Shown: positions 35,252 to 45,208, numbered from the stretch's first letter. The stretch is 64,000 nucleotides of DNA from Pedobacter frigidisoli (GCF_004331675.1 NZ_SJSN01000017.1:42420-106419); one strand, 5' to 3'. The notes: a model not told the origin generated them from the sequence alone. Program-made: numbers and translations.

Positions 35252-36292
35252 CTACTTATTAAAAGCATTCCAACCTTGTGCTTTCAACTCATGAACATTA
35301 TTCGATTTTGAAACCATTTTACATCCAGAATTTTTATCCGTAACGTGGCCAATCACTGTGATATCTACATCATGTTTCAGTTTCTTGTAATCTTCCTGAC
35401 TAATCGTAAACAACAATTCATAGTCTTCGCCACCACTTAAAGCACATACCGTAGGGTCGATTCCTAATTCTCGAGCAGTTTCATAAGTCATAGGATCTAA
35501 AGGAATTTTATCTTCATAAATCGTAATTCCTACGTTTGATTGTTTTGCTAGATGTAAAATTTCCGAAGCCAAACCATCAGAAACATCAATCATGGAAGTA
35601 GGTTTAATGTTCATATCTTCCAAAAGCGCTATCACATCCATGCGGGCTTCTGGTTTCAATTGTCGTTCGATAATGTAATCCTTACCTTCCAAATCTGGTT
35701 GGATTTGCGGGTTTTCAAGGTATATTTGTTTCTCTCTTTCTAGAATTTGTAAACCTAAATAAGCACCACCCAAATCACCAGAAACACAAAGCAGATCATT
35801 TTCTTGCGCACCATTTCTATAGACAATTTTATCAGCCTCAGCATAACCAATACTGGTAATGCTAATAACCAAGCCTTGTTTACTCGAAGAAGTATCGCCA
35901 CCAATTAAATCGATATTATATTTATTACAAGCCAATTCAATTCCTTTATAAAGCTCTTCTACGGCTTCCAAAGGGAACTTGCTAGATAGACCAAGCGAAA
36001 CCGTAATCTGACTTGCTTTGCCATTCATGGCATAAATATCACTCAAATTAACTTGCACAGCTTTGTAACCCAAGTGCATCAATGGCACATAAGCCAAATC
36101 AAAGTGAATTCCTTCCAACAATAAATCAGTAGAAATTAAAGTCTGTTTTCCTTTACTGTCTAAAACAGCAGCATCATCGCCAACACCTTTTACCGAGTAG
36201 TCATTTTTGATTTTAAAATTAGTAGTTAGGTGTTTGATTAAACCAAATTCACCTAATTCATTAATATCTGTACGCTCTTTATTTTCAAACAT
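35252..36292 (-). CDS. thiL: Thiamine-monophosphate kinase
   Basis: Phosphorylates thiamine monophosphate to the diphosphate cofactor. 346 residues of the PurM/AIR-synthase fold. Signatures: the metal-binding GDDAAVL near residue 40, LISTDLLLEGIHFDL, VNLSDIYAMNGK, IDLIGGDTSSSKQGLVISIT, and IDVSDGLASEILHLAKQSNV for the nucleotide site, with ALSGGEDYELLFTI near the C-terminus. About 20 residues longer than E. coli ThiL. It follows the symporter on the same strand with a 36-bp gap. Confidence 0.94.
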   Translation of the reverse strand: MFENKERTDINELGEFGLIKHLTTNFKIKNDYSVKGVGDDAAVLDSKGKQTLISTDLLLEGIHFDLAYVPLMHLGYKAVQVNLSDIYAMNGKASQITVSLGLSSKFPLEAVEELYKGIELACNKYNIDLIGGDTSSSKQGLVISITSIGYAEADKIVYRNGAQENDLLCVSGDLGGAYLGLQILEREKQIYLENPQIQPDLEGKDYIIERQLKPEARMDVIALLEDMNIKPTSMIDVSDGLASEILHLAKQSNVGITIYEDKIPLDPMTYETARELGIDPTVCALSGGEDYELLFTISQEDYKKLKHDVDITVIGHVTDKNSGCKMVSKSNNVHELKAQGWNAFNK

Positions 36293-36328
36293 ATGTTATG
36301 CTGTAATAGGGACAAAGCCCTCGATTTT

Positions 36329-37588
36329 TTAAATTTTTTCTGATTCAACAATATTGGGATGATCTTTACTTTCCATCCAATTCCTTCCTTCTGTAAATCT
36401 GGCAATCAACATGGCAGCAACATTATCGCCCGTTGCATTTAACAAAGTCGCCATTGGATCAACCAAAGTGCCTATAATCATCGCTGGAGGCAAAGCTTCT
36501 GGCGGTAATTGATAAGCAGAAATCATTAACAATTCTCCAATATAACCACCATTTGGAATTCCGCCTTCTACAATACTCACTAAAACAGTAATTCCCAAGG
36601 CTAAAATAATGGTATCTACATGAACCAAATCTTTCCCAAAAATAGCAAAAACAACTGCTATTTTGATAATGGAACTAATACTAGAACCATCTTTATGTAA
36701 TGTTGCACCCAATGGAATAGTCACATTCGTGATGTAACTAGGAACGCCCATTTTCGTCGCTCCATCTAAATTTGCCGGAATGGTTGCAATGCTACTACAG
36801 GTTCCAATGGATGTTAGAGATGGAATAATGTTGTTTTTCCAGAAAATTTTTATTGCTTTAAATCCGCCTGCAATAAAGGCATAGAGCGTAAAAAATACAA
36901 TGAAATAAAATGCACCAACACCATAATACAAACCTAAAGCCTTGGCATAAGTACCAAAAAGTTGTGGTCCGAATACACCAACCTGATAAGCAAAATAAGC
37001 CCCCAAACCAATTGGACCAAGTTTCATGATCAAAATGATGAGTTTTTTCATCACCTCATTTCCAGAAACCAAGAAATTTTTAAAACCATCGCCTTCTTTT
37101 CCAGAATATAGGGTAGAAAACCCAACCAACACTGAAAAAATAATTAAAGCCAACATATTTTTCCTACTTCCAATTTCGAAGAATTCTCCAACGGTTAAAA
37201 GCTGAGTCATTTGTTCTCCAAAAGATTGAATTTTAGTTTCTTCTAATGGAATTGGGTTGTTTCCTAAAGCTTGATGTATTGGAAAAAGCCAGGTTGCAAC
37301 TAAAGTTAAAACTGCAGAAATGATTACGGTTGATAAAAAAACTAAAACCATTACAGTTAATAATTTTCCTAGTTTTTTGCTTCGATCTATGTTTGCTATC
37401 GCCGATGAAACCGCAAAAAATACCAATGGAATTACCGCAGTGAACAACAGGTTTAAAAATATATCTCCGAGTGGTTTTATACTTTCAACACTTTTCCCAA
37501 AAATTAAGCCTACAATACTCCCAACGGTAATTCCCGCTAAAAGCCATAATAAGCCAGAGTAATTTTTAAGGATGTTGGTTCTTTTCAT
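36329..37588 (-). CDS. Dicarboxylate/amino acid:cation symporter (SDF/DAACS family)
   Basis: Secondary transporter of the glutamate/aspartate/C4-dicarboxylate family. 419 residues, about eight transmembrane segments and two re-entrant loops. Family hallmarks are the serine-rich loop near TSIGTCSSIATIPANLDGAT, the VPSYITNVTIPLGATLHKDG segment, and the substrate/cation region GTLVDPMATLLNATGDNVAA with its NxxxD. Close to GltP/DctA types; sodium or proton coupling and the substrate cannot be decided. Its 5' side is flanked by a family R repeat. Confidence 0.92.
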   Translation of the reverse strand: MKRTNILKNYSGLLWLLAGITVGSIVGLIFGKSVESIKPLGDIFLNLLFTAVIPLVFFAVSSAIANIDRSKKLGKLLTVMVLVFLSTVIISAVLTLVATWLFPIHQALGNNPIPLEETKIQSFGEQMTQLLTVGEFFEIGSRKNMLALIIFSVLVGFSTLYSGKEGDGFKNFLVSGNEVMKKLIILIMKLGPIGLGAYFAYQVGVFGPQLFGTYAKALGLYYGVGAFYFIVFFTLYAFIAGGFKAIKIFWKNNIIPSLTSIGTCSSIATIPANLDGATKMGVPSYITNVTIPLGATLHKDGSSISSIIKIAVVFAIFGKDLVHVDTIILALGITVLVSIVEGGIPNGGYIGELLMISAYQLPPEALPPAMIIGTLVDPMATLLNATGDNVAAMLIARFTEGRNWMESKDHPNIVESEKI

Positions 37589-37602
37589 TGTTTAAGTTTT
37601 TC

Positions 37603-37688
37603 CATCATTACGAGGCACGAAGCAATCTTACTACTTTAGTTAAGTTAAACCCCATAGCTTTAAGATTGCTTCGTGCCTCGCAATGACG
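37603..37688. repeat. Family R element, full length
   Basis: Arms CATCATTACGAGGCACGAAG and, on the right, CTTCGTGCCTCGCAATGACG. The internal block AACCCCATAGCTTTAAGATT matches that at 35147-35229. It is the third copy within 3.5 kb. Confidence 0.78.
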
Positions 37689-37714
37689 AGCGCTTTAATC
37701 TAAGCGGATTGTTT

Positions 37715-38713
37715 TTACAATCCTAATTCTGCTGAAATATCCAACATCCTTTGGATTGGTTTACGAGCCAGCTCTACAATATGTTCTGGTACAGTAACTT
37801 CCGGTAAACCATTTTTCAAACATAAATATAGTTTTTCCAAAGTATTGCGCTTCATATATGGGCAATCGTTACAAGCACAGCTGTTATTTGGCGGAGCAGG
37901 AATAAAAGTTTTTGTAGGATTTGCCTTTTCCATCTGGTGAATAATTCCACTTTCTGTAGCTACAATAAATTCTGTTGCAGGATTGGTAATCGTATATTTT
38001 AATAATCCTGTGGTCGATCCAATGTAATCAGCCATTTTTAGGACTACTTCCTCACATTCCGGGTGTGCAATAAACTTAGCATTTGGATGACGTTCTTTCA
38101 ATTTTGTAATTTTCTCCTGAGAAAAAATTTCATGAACCATACAAGCTCCATTCCAAAGCACTAAATCTCTTCCTGTTTTTTTGGCTACATAAGCACCCAA
38201 ATTCCGATCCGGACCGAAGATAATTTTTTGATCTTTTGGTAAACTTTCTACAATTTGAACGGCATTGGTTGAAGTACAAACGATGTCGCTCATCGCTTTC
38301 AATTCAGCCGTACAATTCACGTAAGTAATCACCAAATGATCGGGATATTTCTCCTTAAATTTTTTAAATAAATGAGGTGGACAGCTGTCGGCAAGCGAAC
38401 AACCGGCCTTAACATCAGGCAATAAAACCTTTTTAGATGGCGATAAAATCTTCGCTGTTTCTGCCATAAAATGCACTCCAGCAAACACAATTACATCGGC
38501 ATCGGTTTTTGCAGCTTCTTGAGATAAACCTAAACTATCACCAATATAATCAGCAATATCCTGAATATCAGGTTCTTGATAATAGTGAGCAAGAATTATT
38601 GCATTCTTTTCTTTCTTTAATTTTTCAATCTCAACAAAAAGGTCGAGTGTTGGATCTATATCCTCCTCTACAAATCCTTTTTTATTAATTTCTTCTAAGA
38701 CATCGATGTTCAT
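37715..38713 (-). CDS. nadA: Quinolinate synthase A
   Basis: Condenses iminoaspartate with dihydroxyacetone phosphate to quinolinate in de novo NAD synthesis; needs a [4Fe-4S] cluster. I start at the internal Met (MNIDVLEEINKKG), because the 20 residues upstream to 38773 do not resemble the family. Conserved cysteines are visible in VKAGCSLADSCPPH, VNCTAELKA, and CACNDCPYM near the C-terminus; the substrate-binding IILAHYYQEPDIQDIADYIG is near residue 40. Divergent from nadB, which makes its substrate. Confidence 0.95.
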   Translation of the reverse strand: MNIDVLEEINKKGFVEEDIDPTLDLFVEIEKLKKEKNAIILAHYYQEPDIQDIADYIGDSLGLSQEAAKTDADVIVFAGVHFMAETAKILSPSKKVLLPDVKAGCSLADSCPPHLFKKFKEKYPDHLVITYVNCTAELKAMSDIVCTSTNAVQIVESLPKDQKIIFGPDRNLGAYVAKKTGRDLVLWNGACMVHEIFSQEKITKLKERHPNAKFIAHPECEEVVLKMADYIGSTTGLLKYTITNPATEFIVATESGIIHQMEKANPTKTFIPAPPNNSCACNDCPYMKRNTLEKLYLCLKNGLPEVTVPEHIVELARKPIQRMLDISAELGL

Positions 38714-39160
38714 TACAAATTTTTCTTTTTTGAATTTTGACGTTGGCCAAAGATAAAGCTTTCCACGTCTCAATAATTAATAAGTATTTTATTTAAATAA
38801 ATCTTGTTTGTTTATTAGTGTGTTGGTAACGTTGGTAAGTTTATAAAAAAAGCACTGTTATGTAAGTTGTTAATTGTTTACTAACATTCAGATTACATTT
38901 TTGTAATATGATAAGATTGATTTTCAGCACTATCGATAAACGTCTTTAATTTTATCAATATTGGAATGTTAATTGTTTGTAAGTAGGTAAAAAGTTAATT
39001 ACTTAGACAAAGGTGCTTAAAAATTGGGTAAAAGATTGTGGCAAATTGTCTTTTTAGAGTAGCTTTAAACATTCAAGTTTATTTGTTAGTCTTTAATAGA
39101 CATAAAGCTAACAGTTGTTCTATAGTTATCAACATGGTTGATAAAGTAAATGTTTTATAA
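38714..39160. other. 447-bp divergent nadA/nadB control region
   Basis: A/T-rich with no coding potential. The main visible structure is the palindrome at 39126-39144, 17 bp before the nadB start. Confidence 0.6.
39126..39144. promoter_or_regulatory. Palindrome upstream of nadB, candidate operator
   Basis: TTATCAAC-ATG-GTTGATAA is a perfect 8-bp inverted repeat. Its spacing from the nadB ATG at 39161 fits a repressor site near the promoter. NAD genes are commonly regulated (for example by NrtR-type regulators), but the sequence alone does not identify the factor. Confidence 0.45.
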
Positions 39161-40747
39161 ATGAGAAAAGTAGATTTTCTGGTAATTGGTTCAGGCATAG
39201 CGGGTTTAAGTTTTGCACTCAAGGCTGCCAAGTTTGGAAAGGTTTTAATCGTTACCAAATCAAATGAGGATGAATCCAATACAAAATATGCTCAGGGTGG
39301 GGTTGCAGTTGTTGTTGATAAGGGCGATTCTTTTGAGAAACATATTCACGATACACTGATTGCTGGAGACGGTTTATGTGATGAAAAAATTGTGGAAATC
39401 GTTGTAAAAGAGGGACCTCAGCGTATTCAAGAGATCATTGACTATGGTATAAATTTCGATAAGGACAACTCTGGTTTTTACGATTTAGCTAAAGAAGGTG
39501 GTCACTCCGAACACCGTGTTTTGCACTATAAAGACATCACCGGATACGAGATTGAGCGTGTGCTTTTAAAGGAAATTCACGAGAATCCAAACATAGAGAT
39601 ATTAACACACTACTTTGCACTCGAGTTAATTACCCAGCATCACCTTGGTGAGTTTGTTGATAAACGTACTGAAGATATCAACTGTTATGGGATATATGCC
39701 TTTAACACAGAGCTTAACGATGTGGAAAAGATTTTAGCAAGTGTAACGGTTATGGCTTCTGGAGGTGCGGGACATGTGTATTCTGCCACCACAAATCCAG
39801 TTATTGCAACAGGTGATGGTATGGCAATGGTTTATCGGGCAAAGGGAAAAGTAAGGAATATGGAATTTATTCAGTTCCATCCAACGGCTTTATACCATCC
39901 TGGAGAGTATCCATCGTTCCTAATTTCTGAAGCAGTTCGTGGTTTTGGTGGTGTACTTCGCCGTAAAAATGGCGAAGAATTTATGCAAGAATACGATGAA
40001 AGAAGATCTTTAGCTCCTCGTGATATTGTAGCCCGAGCAGTAGATAATGAGATGAAAAAATCGGGTGATGAGTTTGTTTATCTCGATATTACCATGCGTA
40101 AGAAAGCAGATATTTTGAAGCACTTTCCTAATATATATGCTAAATGTTTGTCTATCGGTATCGATATGACCAAAGATTTTATACCTGTTACACCAGCTTC
40201 TCATTATATGTGTGGTGGAATTATGGTTGATGAGTACGGTCGTTCATCCATTAAAAATCTATATGCTTGTGGCGAGGTTTCATCTACAGGCTTACATGGA
40301 GCAAATCGTTTGGCTTCCAATTCTTTATTAGAAGCTACAGTTTTTGCGCATCGGATTTTTCAGGATGCGATAGAGAATTTTAAAAATAATGTTATTCCGG
40401 AAAATATACCAGAATGGGATTCTCATGGTGTTACGCAAAGTAATGAAGATGTTTTAGTCACACATAATCTTCGCGAATTGCAGAAGGTAATGGGTGATTA
40501 TGTCGGGATTGTTCGTTCTGATTTTAGATTAGAAAGAGCCCACAGAAGACTGTTTTTAATTTATCAGGAAACTGAAGAATTCTACAAGAAAAACAAGGTT
40601 TCAGTTAAGCTTTGCGAATTGAGAAATGTAATTCAAACTGCTTATTTGGTGATTAAATCGGCCATGCAAAGAAAGGAAAGTAGGGGATTACACTTTACCA
40701 CAGATTATCCAAACCATGCAGACAAATTAATTGATACTGTTTTTTAA
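39161..40747 (+). CDS. nadB: L-aspartate oxidase
   Basis: Oxidises L-aspartate to iminoaspartate, the first step of bacterial NAD synthesis. 528 residues: FAD-binding DFLVIGSGIAGLSFALKAAK at the N-terminus, NTKYAQGGVAVV (aspartate-site segment), and EGGHSEHRVLHYKDITGYEI with the catalytic-site residues typical of the fumarate-reductase superfamily. Further along are FIQFHPTALYHPG and LYACGEVSSTGLHGANRLAS. The C-terminal helical domain carries NVIQTAYLVI. Paired divergently with nadA. Confidence 0.96.
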   Translation: MRKVDFLVIGSGIAGLSFALKAAKFGKVLIVTKSNEDESNTKYAQGGVAVVVDKGDSFEKHIHDTLIAGDGLCDEKIVEIVVKEGPQRIQEIIDYGINFDKDNSGFYDLAKEGGHSEHRVLHYKDITGYEIERVLLKEIHENPNIEILTHYFALELITQHHLGEFVDKRTEDINCYGIYAFNTELNDVEKILASVTVMASGGAGHVYSATTNPVIATGDGMAMVYRAKGKVRNMEFIQFHPTALYHPGEYPSFLISEAVRGFGGVLRRKNGEEFMQEYDERRSLAPRDIVARAVDNEMKKSGDEFVYLDITMRKKADILKHFPNIYAKCLSIGIDMTKDFIPVTPASHYMCGGIMVDEYGRSSIKNLYACGEVSSTGLHGANRLASNSLLEATVFAHRIFQDAIENFKNNVIPENIPEWDSHGVTQSNEDVLVTHNLRELQKVMGDYVGIVRSDFRLERAHRRLFLIYQETEEFYKKNKVSVKLCELRNVIQTAYLVIKSAMQRKESRGLHFTTDYPNHADKLIDTVF

Positions 40748-40806
40748 CCCCTAAAGGGGACTTTAATTTATAGTCCATTTTACATCTACCATTTTACATA
40801 TTTATT

Positions 40807-41328
40807 ATGCCTTTAATACTACCTGTAAAAGATAAATTTCCTCAAATTGGTAAAGAAAATTTCATCGCAGAAAACGCAACAATTGTAGGCGATGTTGTAA
40901 TTGGCGATAAATGTTCGGTTTGGTTTAATGCGGTGATTAGAGGCGATGTAAATGCCATTACGATTGGTAATGAGTCGAACATTCAAGATGGTGCTGTGAT
41001 TCATGCTACCTACCTAAAAGCATCTACACATATTGGTAATCGGGTTTCAGTTGGTCACAATGCAATTGTTCATGGTTGCACTGTTCGGGATAATGTTTTG
41101 ATTGGAATGGGTGCCATTGTTATGGATCATGCAGTTATCGAAGAATATTGCATTATTGCTGCTGGATCTGTTGTTCTAGAAAATACAATTTGCGAAACAG
41201 GTTATTTATATGCCGGAACGCCTGCAAAAAAAATAAAGCCCATTACTGAAGAGCAAAGGGCTTTGTTAAATAAGTTACCTGATAACTATGTGATGTATAG
41301 CGAGTGGTTTAAACCCCCAACCCCCTAA
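40807..41328 (+). CDS. Gamma carbonic anhydrase-like hexapeptide-repeat protein
   Basis: 173 residues forming a left-handed beta-helix of hexapeptide repeats: NATIVGDVVIGDKCSVWFNA, then IRGDVNAITIGNESNIQDGA and CTVRDNVLIGMGAIVMDHAV. Histidine ligands appear in AVIH and in SVGHNAIVHGC, the usual gamma-class zinc set. Activity as a carbonic anhydrase is plausible but unproven for most of this group. The last codons and the stop (PPTP) lie inside a C-rich repeat that continues past the gene. Confidence 0.9.
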   Translation: MPLILPVKDKFPQIGKENFIAENATIVGDVVIGDKCSVWFNAVIRGDVNAITIGNESNIQDGAVIHATYLKASTHIGNRVSVGHNAIVHGCTVRDNVLIGMGAIVMDHAVIEEYCIIAAGSVVLENTICETGYLYAGTPAKKIKPITEEQRALLNKLPDNYVMYSEWFKPPTP

Positions 41329-41447
41329 ATGGGGCTTCTGACTTTCTAGAGTTTAGGCAAATAGCCTTAAATATTGATGTTTAATTTTTTTTTGCTTTCG
41401 CTATTCCACCTTGCTATTAGTTCCCCCTTCGGGGGTTAGGGGGAATT
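41313..41447. repeat. C/G-rich inverted repeat spanning two gene ends
   Basis: The left arm is ACCCCCAACCCCCTAAATGG (41313-41332). The right arm TTCCCCCTTCGGGGGTTAGG (41421-41440) continues to GGGAATT. It supplies the stop codon of the carbonic anhydrase gene and overlaps the last bases of the lipoprotein gene. A short relative (CCCCTAAAGGGG) follows nadB at about 40748. Confidence 0.6.
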
Positions 41448-43188
41448 AATTCTTTCTAAGTGAATTTGGCGCCTCTCTTATGCCAGAATCCTCTTTATTA
41501 TTGTTCGGTGATGTTTGTCTAGGTGGACTTATGGTACTCTCCTGAATTTGTGGAGGAGTAGCAATGATAACTAATTTTTCCTCCCTATCCCAATTCGCCT
41601 TTAAAGACATATCTGTAGCTGGATACCAGATTTTTTCTGGCTGAGCGCCTAATTTTACATTTCCGGTATCCCAAATTCCATTTTTATTCTCATCGTAAAT
41701 TATTCTGGATAAATACTTTCCAGTGGGATATTTGGCAAAGTTTACCGTTGTATTTTTAGTGATGACAAATGATTTGATGGGATTTTTCTTCTCATCTATA
41801 AATTCTAAAATGTATTGTTTAGCACTATCGGGAACCTCAACTTTTAATGCCAATGTTCCGTAACTATCTGCAGGCTCTAAAGTAAAACGCTTGGTTATAT
41901 CTTTATTTTTTGCATTAAAAATAGCTGTAAATGAGCCAGCTGCAAACTTGATATCGTAAGATTTTTTAGTTTTCCAAGGATAGATAATGTAATATTTTAG
42001 AAAATCTACGCTATCTTTTAATACTTGAAACGTTGTTCGCTTAACAGAATCTTCCAATAAAGTAATTTTTGATGGATCAGCATCGATCATCGGAAAAGGA
42101 AATGTTAGGGTATAACGTTGTGATGGATTTAATTTTCCGCCAGTTATGTTATCGGCAATGGTTACATCCCTGGTATAGGTATCCTTTTTCCCACGTGTAA
42201 AATTAACCGACTGTAAAACCTTTCCTTGGTCTTGTATGGCTACTTTAACCGAATCAAAGCTAAGGTCGCTTAACCATATTTTTGCCGTATCATTTGTTTT
42301 ATTGAAATATACTCGCTTGCCAACATCTACTGCCGCTGGTTGCATTACAGTTAACTTAGGTTGTTTTAATTGCTGATTAAAAGTTAAAAGAATGCTGCCA
42401 TCAGCGTTTAATTTTCGTTCCATTACCCTAAATTCTGGAGCAAGTTCCTTAAATACCTGTAGATTAATATTGTCGAGGTTTTTATCAATTATAATTGGAT
42501 CCTTTATAAATCCAATCTCATCCGATACTTGCTGATAAACCTTGTCGCCACCGCCACTATTTTCTTTTAAAGCATAAATTTTATAAGAGCCTTTTCTTAG
42601 GTTATTTAACTTATAATTTCCAGCACTATCTGTTGTTGTGTAAATTGATGGACGTTTTTTTCCAAACAAGGTATCTCTTTCTACGGGAAGAATAAATACC
42701 GTAACCTCTTTCTCTGTTTCATTTGTTAAAGAACTACTCACCCTACCCGAAACGGATAGTGAATCTATTTCTGGACCAGTCGAAAAAACATAAGATAAAT
42801 TTTTAACCACGTTCGCTTCATTTACATCTGCAATGGCTTTACCAAAATTTAAGGTATAAGTGGTATTTTTCTCCAAAGTATCTTGTAAGGTAATTTCTAA
42901 ACGTTTCTGTCTCTTTTTTAAAATTGGTGGTCTTTCCTGATCCGGGGAAATTGAAAATTCCTTAAACTCATCTTGAATATTAAAATACTCATCAAACTCA
43001 ATTACGATTTTTTTTGCATTGAAATTTCTTGTCAGATTTTTCGGAGTCATGCTCAAAACTTTTGGAGGCGTTTTATCTTTCGGCCCACCTTGAGGAGTTT
43101 GGATGCTCGCACAACTCAAAAATACGAGCGAAGTAAAAACAACAACAATGTTTTTTAAGTTAAAATAGTGAGCTTTTAAATTTGGCAT
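41446..43188 (-). CDS. Ig-like domain lipoprotein
   Basis: 580 residues. The lipobox VFLSC sits near residue 26, so the protein is probably lipidated. An SbsA-type Ig-like (Big_5) domain follows, with TPPKVLSMTPKNLTRNFNAK and IVIEFDEYFNIQDEF typical of the fold. The middle has a CNA-B-like stretch (TTDSAGNYKLNNLRKGSYKI). The C-terminal tail (from about residue 550) is polar and disordered. Family role unknown; members are surface or periplasmic proteins of Bacteroidetes. Confidence 0.85.
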   Translation of the reverse strand: MPNLKAHYFNLKNIVVVFTSLVFLSCASIQTPQGGPKDKTPPKVLSMTPKNLTRNFNAKKIVIEFDEYFNIQDEFKEFSISPDQERPPILKKRQKRLEITLQDTLEKNTTYTLNFGKAIADVNEANVVKNLSYVFSTGPEIDSLSVSGRVSSSLTNETEKEVTVFILPVERDTLFGKKRPSIYTTTDSAGNYKLNNLRKGSYKIYALKENSGGGDKVYQQVSDEIGFIKDPIIIDKNLDNINLQVFKELAPEFRVMERKLNADGSILLTFNQQLKQPKLTVMQPAAVDVGKRVYFNKTNDTAKIWLSDLSFDSVKVAIQDQGKVLQSVNFTRGKKDTYTRDVTIADNITGGKLNPSQRYTLTFPFPMIDADPSKITLLEDSVKRTTFQVLKDSVDFLKYYIIYPWKTKKSYDIKFAAGSFTAIFNAKNKDITKRFTLEPADSYGTLALKVEVPDSAKQYILEFIDEKKNPIKSFVITKNTTVNFAKYPTGKYLSRIIYDENKNGIWDTGNVKLGAQPEKIWYPATDMSLKANWDREEKLVIIATPPQIQESTISPPRQTSPNNNKEDSGIREAPNSLRKN

Positions 43189-43309
43189 ATTTTAAACGTT
43201 CTGACGAGTTTTTATTGTTTTTGGAGAAGTAATATTAAAAATAATTTTTTTTCGCTTAAATCGCTTTTAATTAAGTCTTTAATTTATTATTTAAATACCT
43301 GATAATCAG

Positions 43310-45172
43310 TTACTTATTAATATACACCATCAAAACTGAAATATCTGATGGAGAAACCCCAGAAATTCTAGAAGCCTGACCTAAAGTACGAGGTTTTATC
43401 TTAAATAATTTTTCACGAGCTTCTTTTGAAATAGAAACAATTTTATTGTAGTCAAAATCTAGTTTAATTTCCTTGTCTTCCATCTTCAACATCTTCGCTA
43501 CAATTTCATTTTCCTTTTCGAAATAGCTTTCATATTTAACTTTGATCTCAGCCTGTTCAATGGTTTCATGATCTAAATCTTTTGTTGCTTCGGCGAGCGG
43601 TTTGCTTACTTTAATAATATCTTGTAAACCAACATGCGGCCTTCCAACCAAACTATGAATTTTTACATTCTGATTTAATGCGCTTGAACCTAAGCTTTCC
43701 AACATTGGATTTGCATCAGCCATTTCAATGCCTTGGCTTTTTGTAAACTTAACTAAAGCTTCTGCAGCCGCAACTTTTTTATTTACCTTTTCTAAACGTT
43801 CATCAGATACTAACCCCAATGCATGGCCAATAGGAGAGAGGCGAATATCAGCATTATCTTGTCTCAATAATAAACGATGTTCTGCTCTTGAGGTAAACAT
43901 ACGATAAGGTTCTTCAGTACCTTTGGTTACCAAGTCATCGATTAAAACACCGATATAGCTATCTGATCTTTTCATGATCAGTTCATGTTTTTCATTGATT
44001 TTTTGATGTGCATTTATACCTGCCATAAAACCTTGACAAGCCGCTTCTTCATAACCAGTCGTTCCGTTTATTTGTCCGGCTAAAAATAAATTACTGATTA
44101 ATTTAGTTTCTAGGGTTAATGATAACTGGGTAGGAGGGAAGAAATCATATTCAATGGCGTAACCTGGTCTGAACATTTTTGCATTTTCAAAACCTGGAAT
44201 TAAACGAAGTGCTCTTTGTTGAACATCCTCCGGAAGTGAAGTTGAAAATCCATTTACATAAATTTCGCAAGTGTTCCAGCCCTCGGGTTCAACGAAAATC
44301 TGATGCCTATCACGCTCTGCAAAACGGTTAATTTTATCCTCAATAGATGGACAATACCTTGGGCCTAAACCCTTAATTCTGCCGGTAAACATCGGAGATT
44401 TTTCAAACCCTTCTTTTAAGGTTTCATGTACTTCATTGTTTGTATAAGTAATCCAGCAGCAGCGTTGGTCGGTTGAAACTTTCGTATCAGTGAAAGAGAA
44501 TTTGTTAGGATTTTCATCTCCCCATTGTTCCTCCATTTTGGTATAATCCAAACTTCTTCCATCAACACGGGGTGGGGTTCCCGTTTTCATTCTACCAGCT
44601 TCCATACCCAACTCTACCAATTGCTCGGTTATTCCTGTTGATGCTCTTTCTGCTGTTCTACCACCTCCAAATTTCTTTTCTCCAATATGCATTACGCCAT
44701 TTAAGAACGTGCCATTTGTCAAAACCACTGCGGCGCTTTCTATCTCCATTCCAAGAGATGTTTTTACGCCATAAACTACATTGTCTTTAACTAATAAGCC
44801 AACAACGCTGTCTTGCCACATATCTACATTTGGAGTCCTTTCCAAAGCTAATCGCCACTCTTCAGCAAAGCGCATTCTATCAATTTGTGCTCTCGGGCTC
44901 CACATAGCAGGCCCCTTAGATTTGTTAAGCATCCTAAATTGAATCATTGATTTATCTGAGATGATACCAGAATAACCACCCATAGCATCTACCTCACGTA
45001 CAATCTGTCCTTTTGCTACGCCACCCATTGCAGGGTTACAACTCATTTGGGCAATAGTGCCCATATTCATTGTTATTAATAAAACAGATGACCCTAAATT
45101 GGCAGCGGCAGCAGCAGCTTCACAGCCTGCGTGTCCTGCACCAACTACAATCAAATCGTATTTTGAAAACAT
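43310..45172 (-). CDS. mnmG: tRNA uridine 5-carboxymethylaminomethyl modification enzyme, FAD subunit
   Basis: With MnmE, installs the cmnm5 group at wobble U34 of several tRNAs. 620 residues, typical. FAD fold DLIVVGAGHAGCEAAAAAAN at the N-terminus. Other signatures: QMSCNPAMGGVAKGQIVREV, LLITMNMGTIAQ, AVVLTNGTFLNGVMHIGEKK, RMKTGTPPRVDGRS, and QINGTTGYEEAACQGFMAG. The C-terminal helical domain ends ISGVSPSDISVLMVYI. Two parS-like palindromes lie just upstream. Confidence 0.96.
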   Translation of the reverse strand: MFSKYDLIVVGAGHAGCEAAAAAANLGSSVLLITMNMGTIAQMSCNPAMGGVAKGQIVREVDAMGGYSGIISDKSMIQFRMLNKSKGPAMWSPRAQIDRMRFAEEWRLALERTPNVDMWQDSVVGLLVKDNVVYGVKTSLGMEIESAAVVLTNGTFLNGVMHIGEKKFGGGRTAERASTGITEQLVELGMEAGRMKTGTPPRVDGRSLDYTKMEEQWGDENPNKFSFTDTKVSTDQRCCWITYTNNEVHETLKEGFEKSPMFTGRIKGLGPRYCPSIEDKINRFAERDRHQIFVEPEGWNTCEIYVNGFSTSLPEDVQQRALRLIPGFENAKMFRPGYAIEYDFFPPTQLSLTLETKLISNLFLAGQINGTTGYEEAACQGFMAGINAHQKINEKHELIMKRSDSYIGVLIDDLVTKGTEEPYRMFTSRAEHRLLLRQDNADIRLSPIGHALGLVSDERLEKVNKKVAAAEALVKFTKSQGIEMADANPMLESLGSSALNQNVKIHSLVGRPHVGLQDIIKVSKPLAEATKDLDHETIEQAEIKVKYESYFEKENEIVAKMLKMEDKEIKLDFDYNKIVSISKEAREKLFKIKPRTLGQASRISGVSPSDISVLMVYINK

Positions 45173-45192
45173 TTTATTTTGTATTTCTTTTA

Positions 45193-45208
45193 TGTTTCAC
45201 GTGAAACA
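45193..45208. promoter_or_regulatory. parS site, perfect consensus
   Basis: TGTTTCACGTGAAACA is a perfect 16-bp palindrome identical to the consensus centromere site bound by ParB/Spo0J. It sits 21 bp upstream of the mnmG start. parS sites cluster near the replication origin in most bacteria. Confidence 0.85.

Noticed and set aside
38714..39160. Riboswitch upstream of nadA/nadB
   Set aside because: No conserved multi-helix fold was seen; only the 19-bp palindrome stands out.
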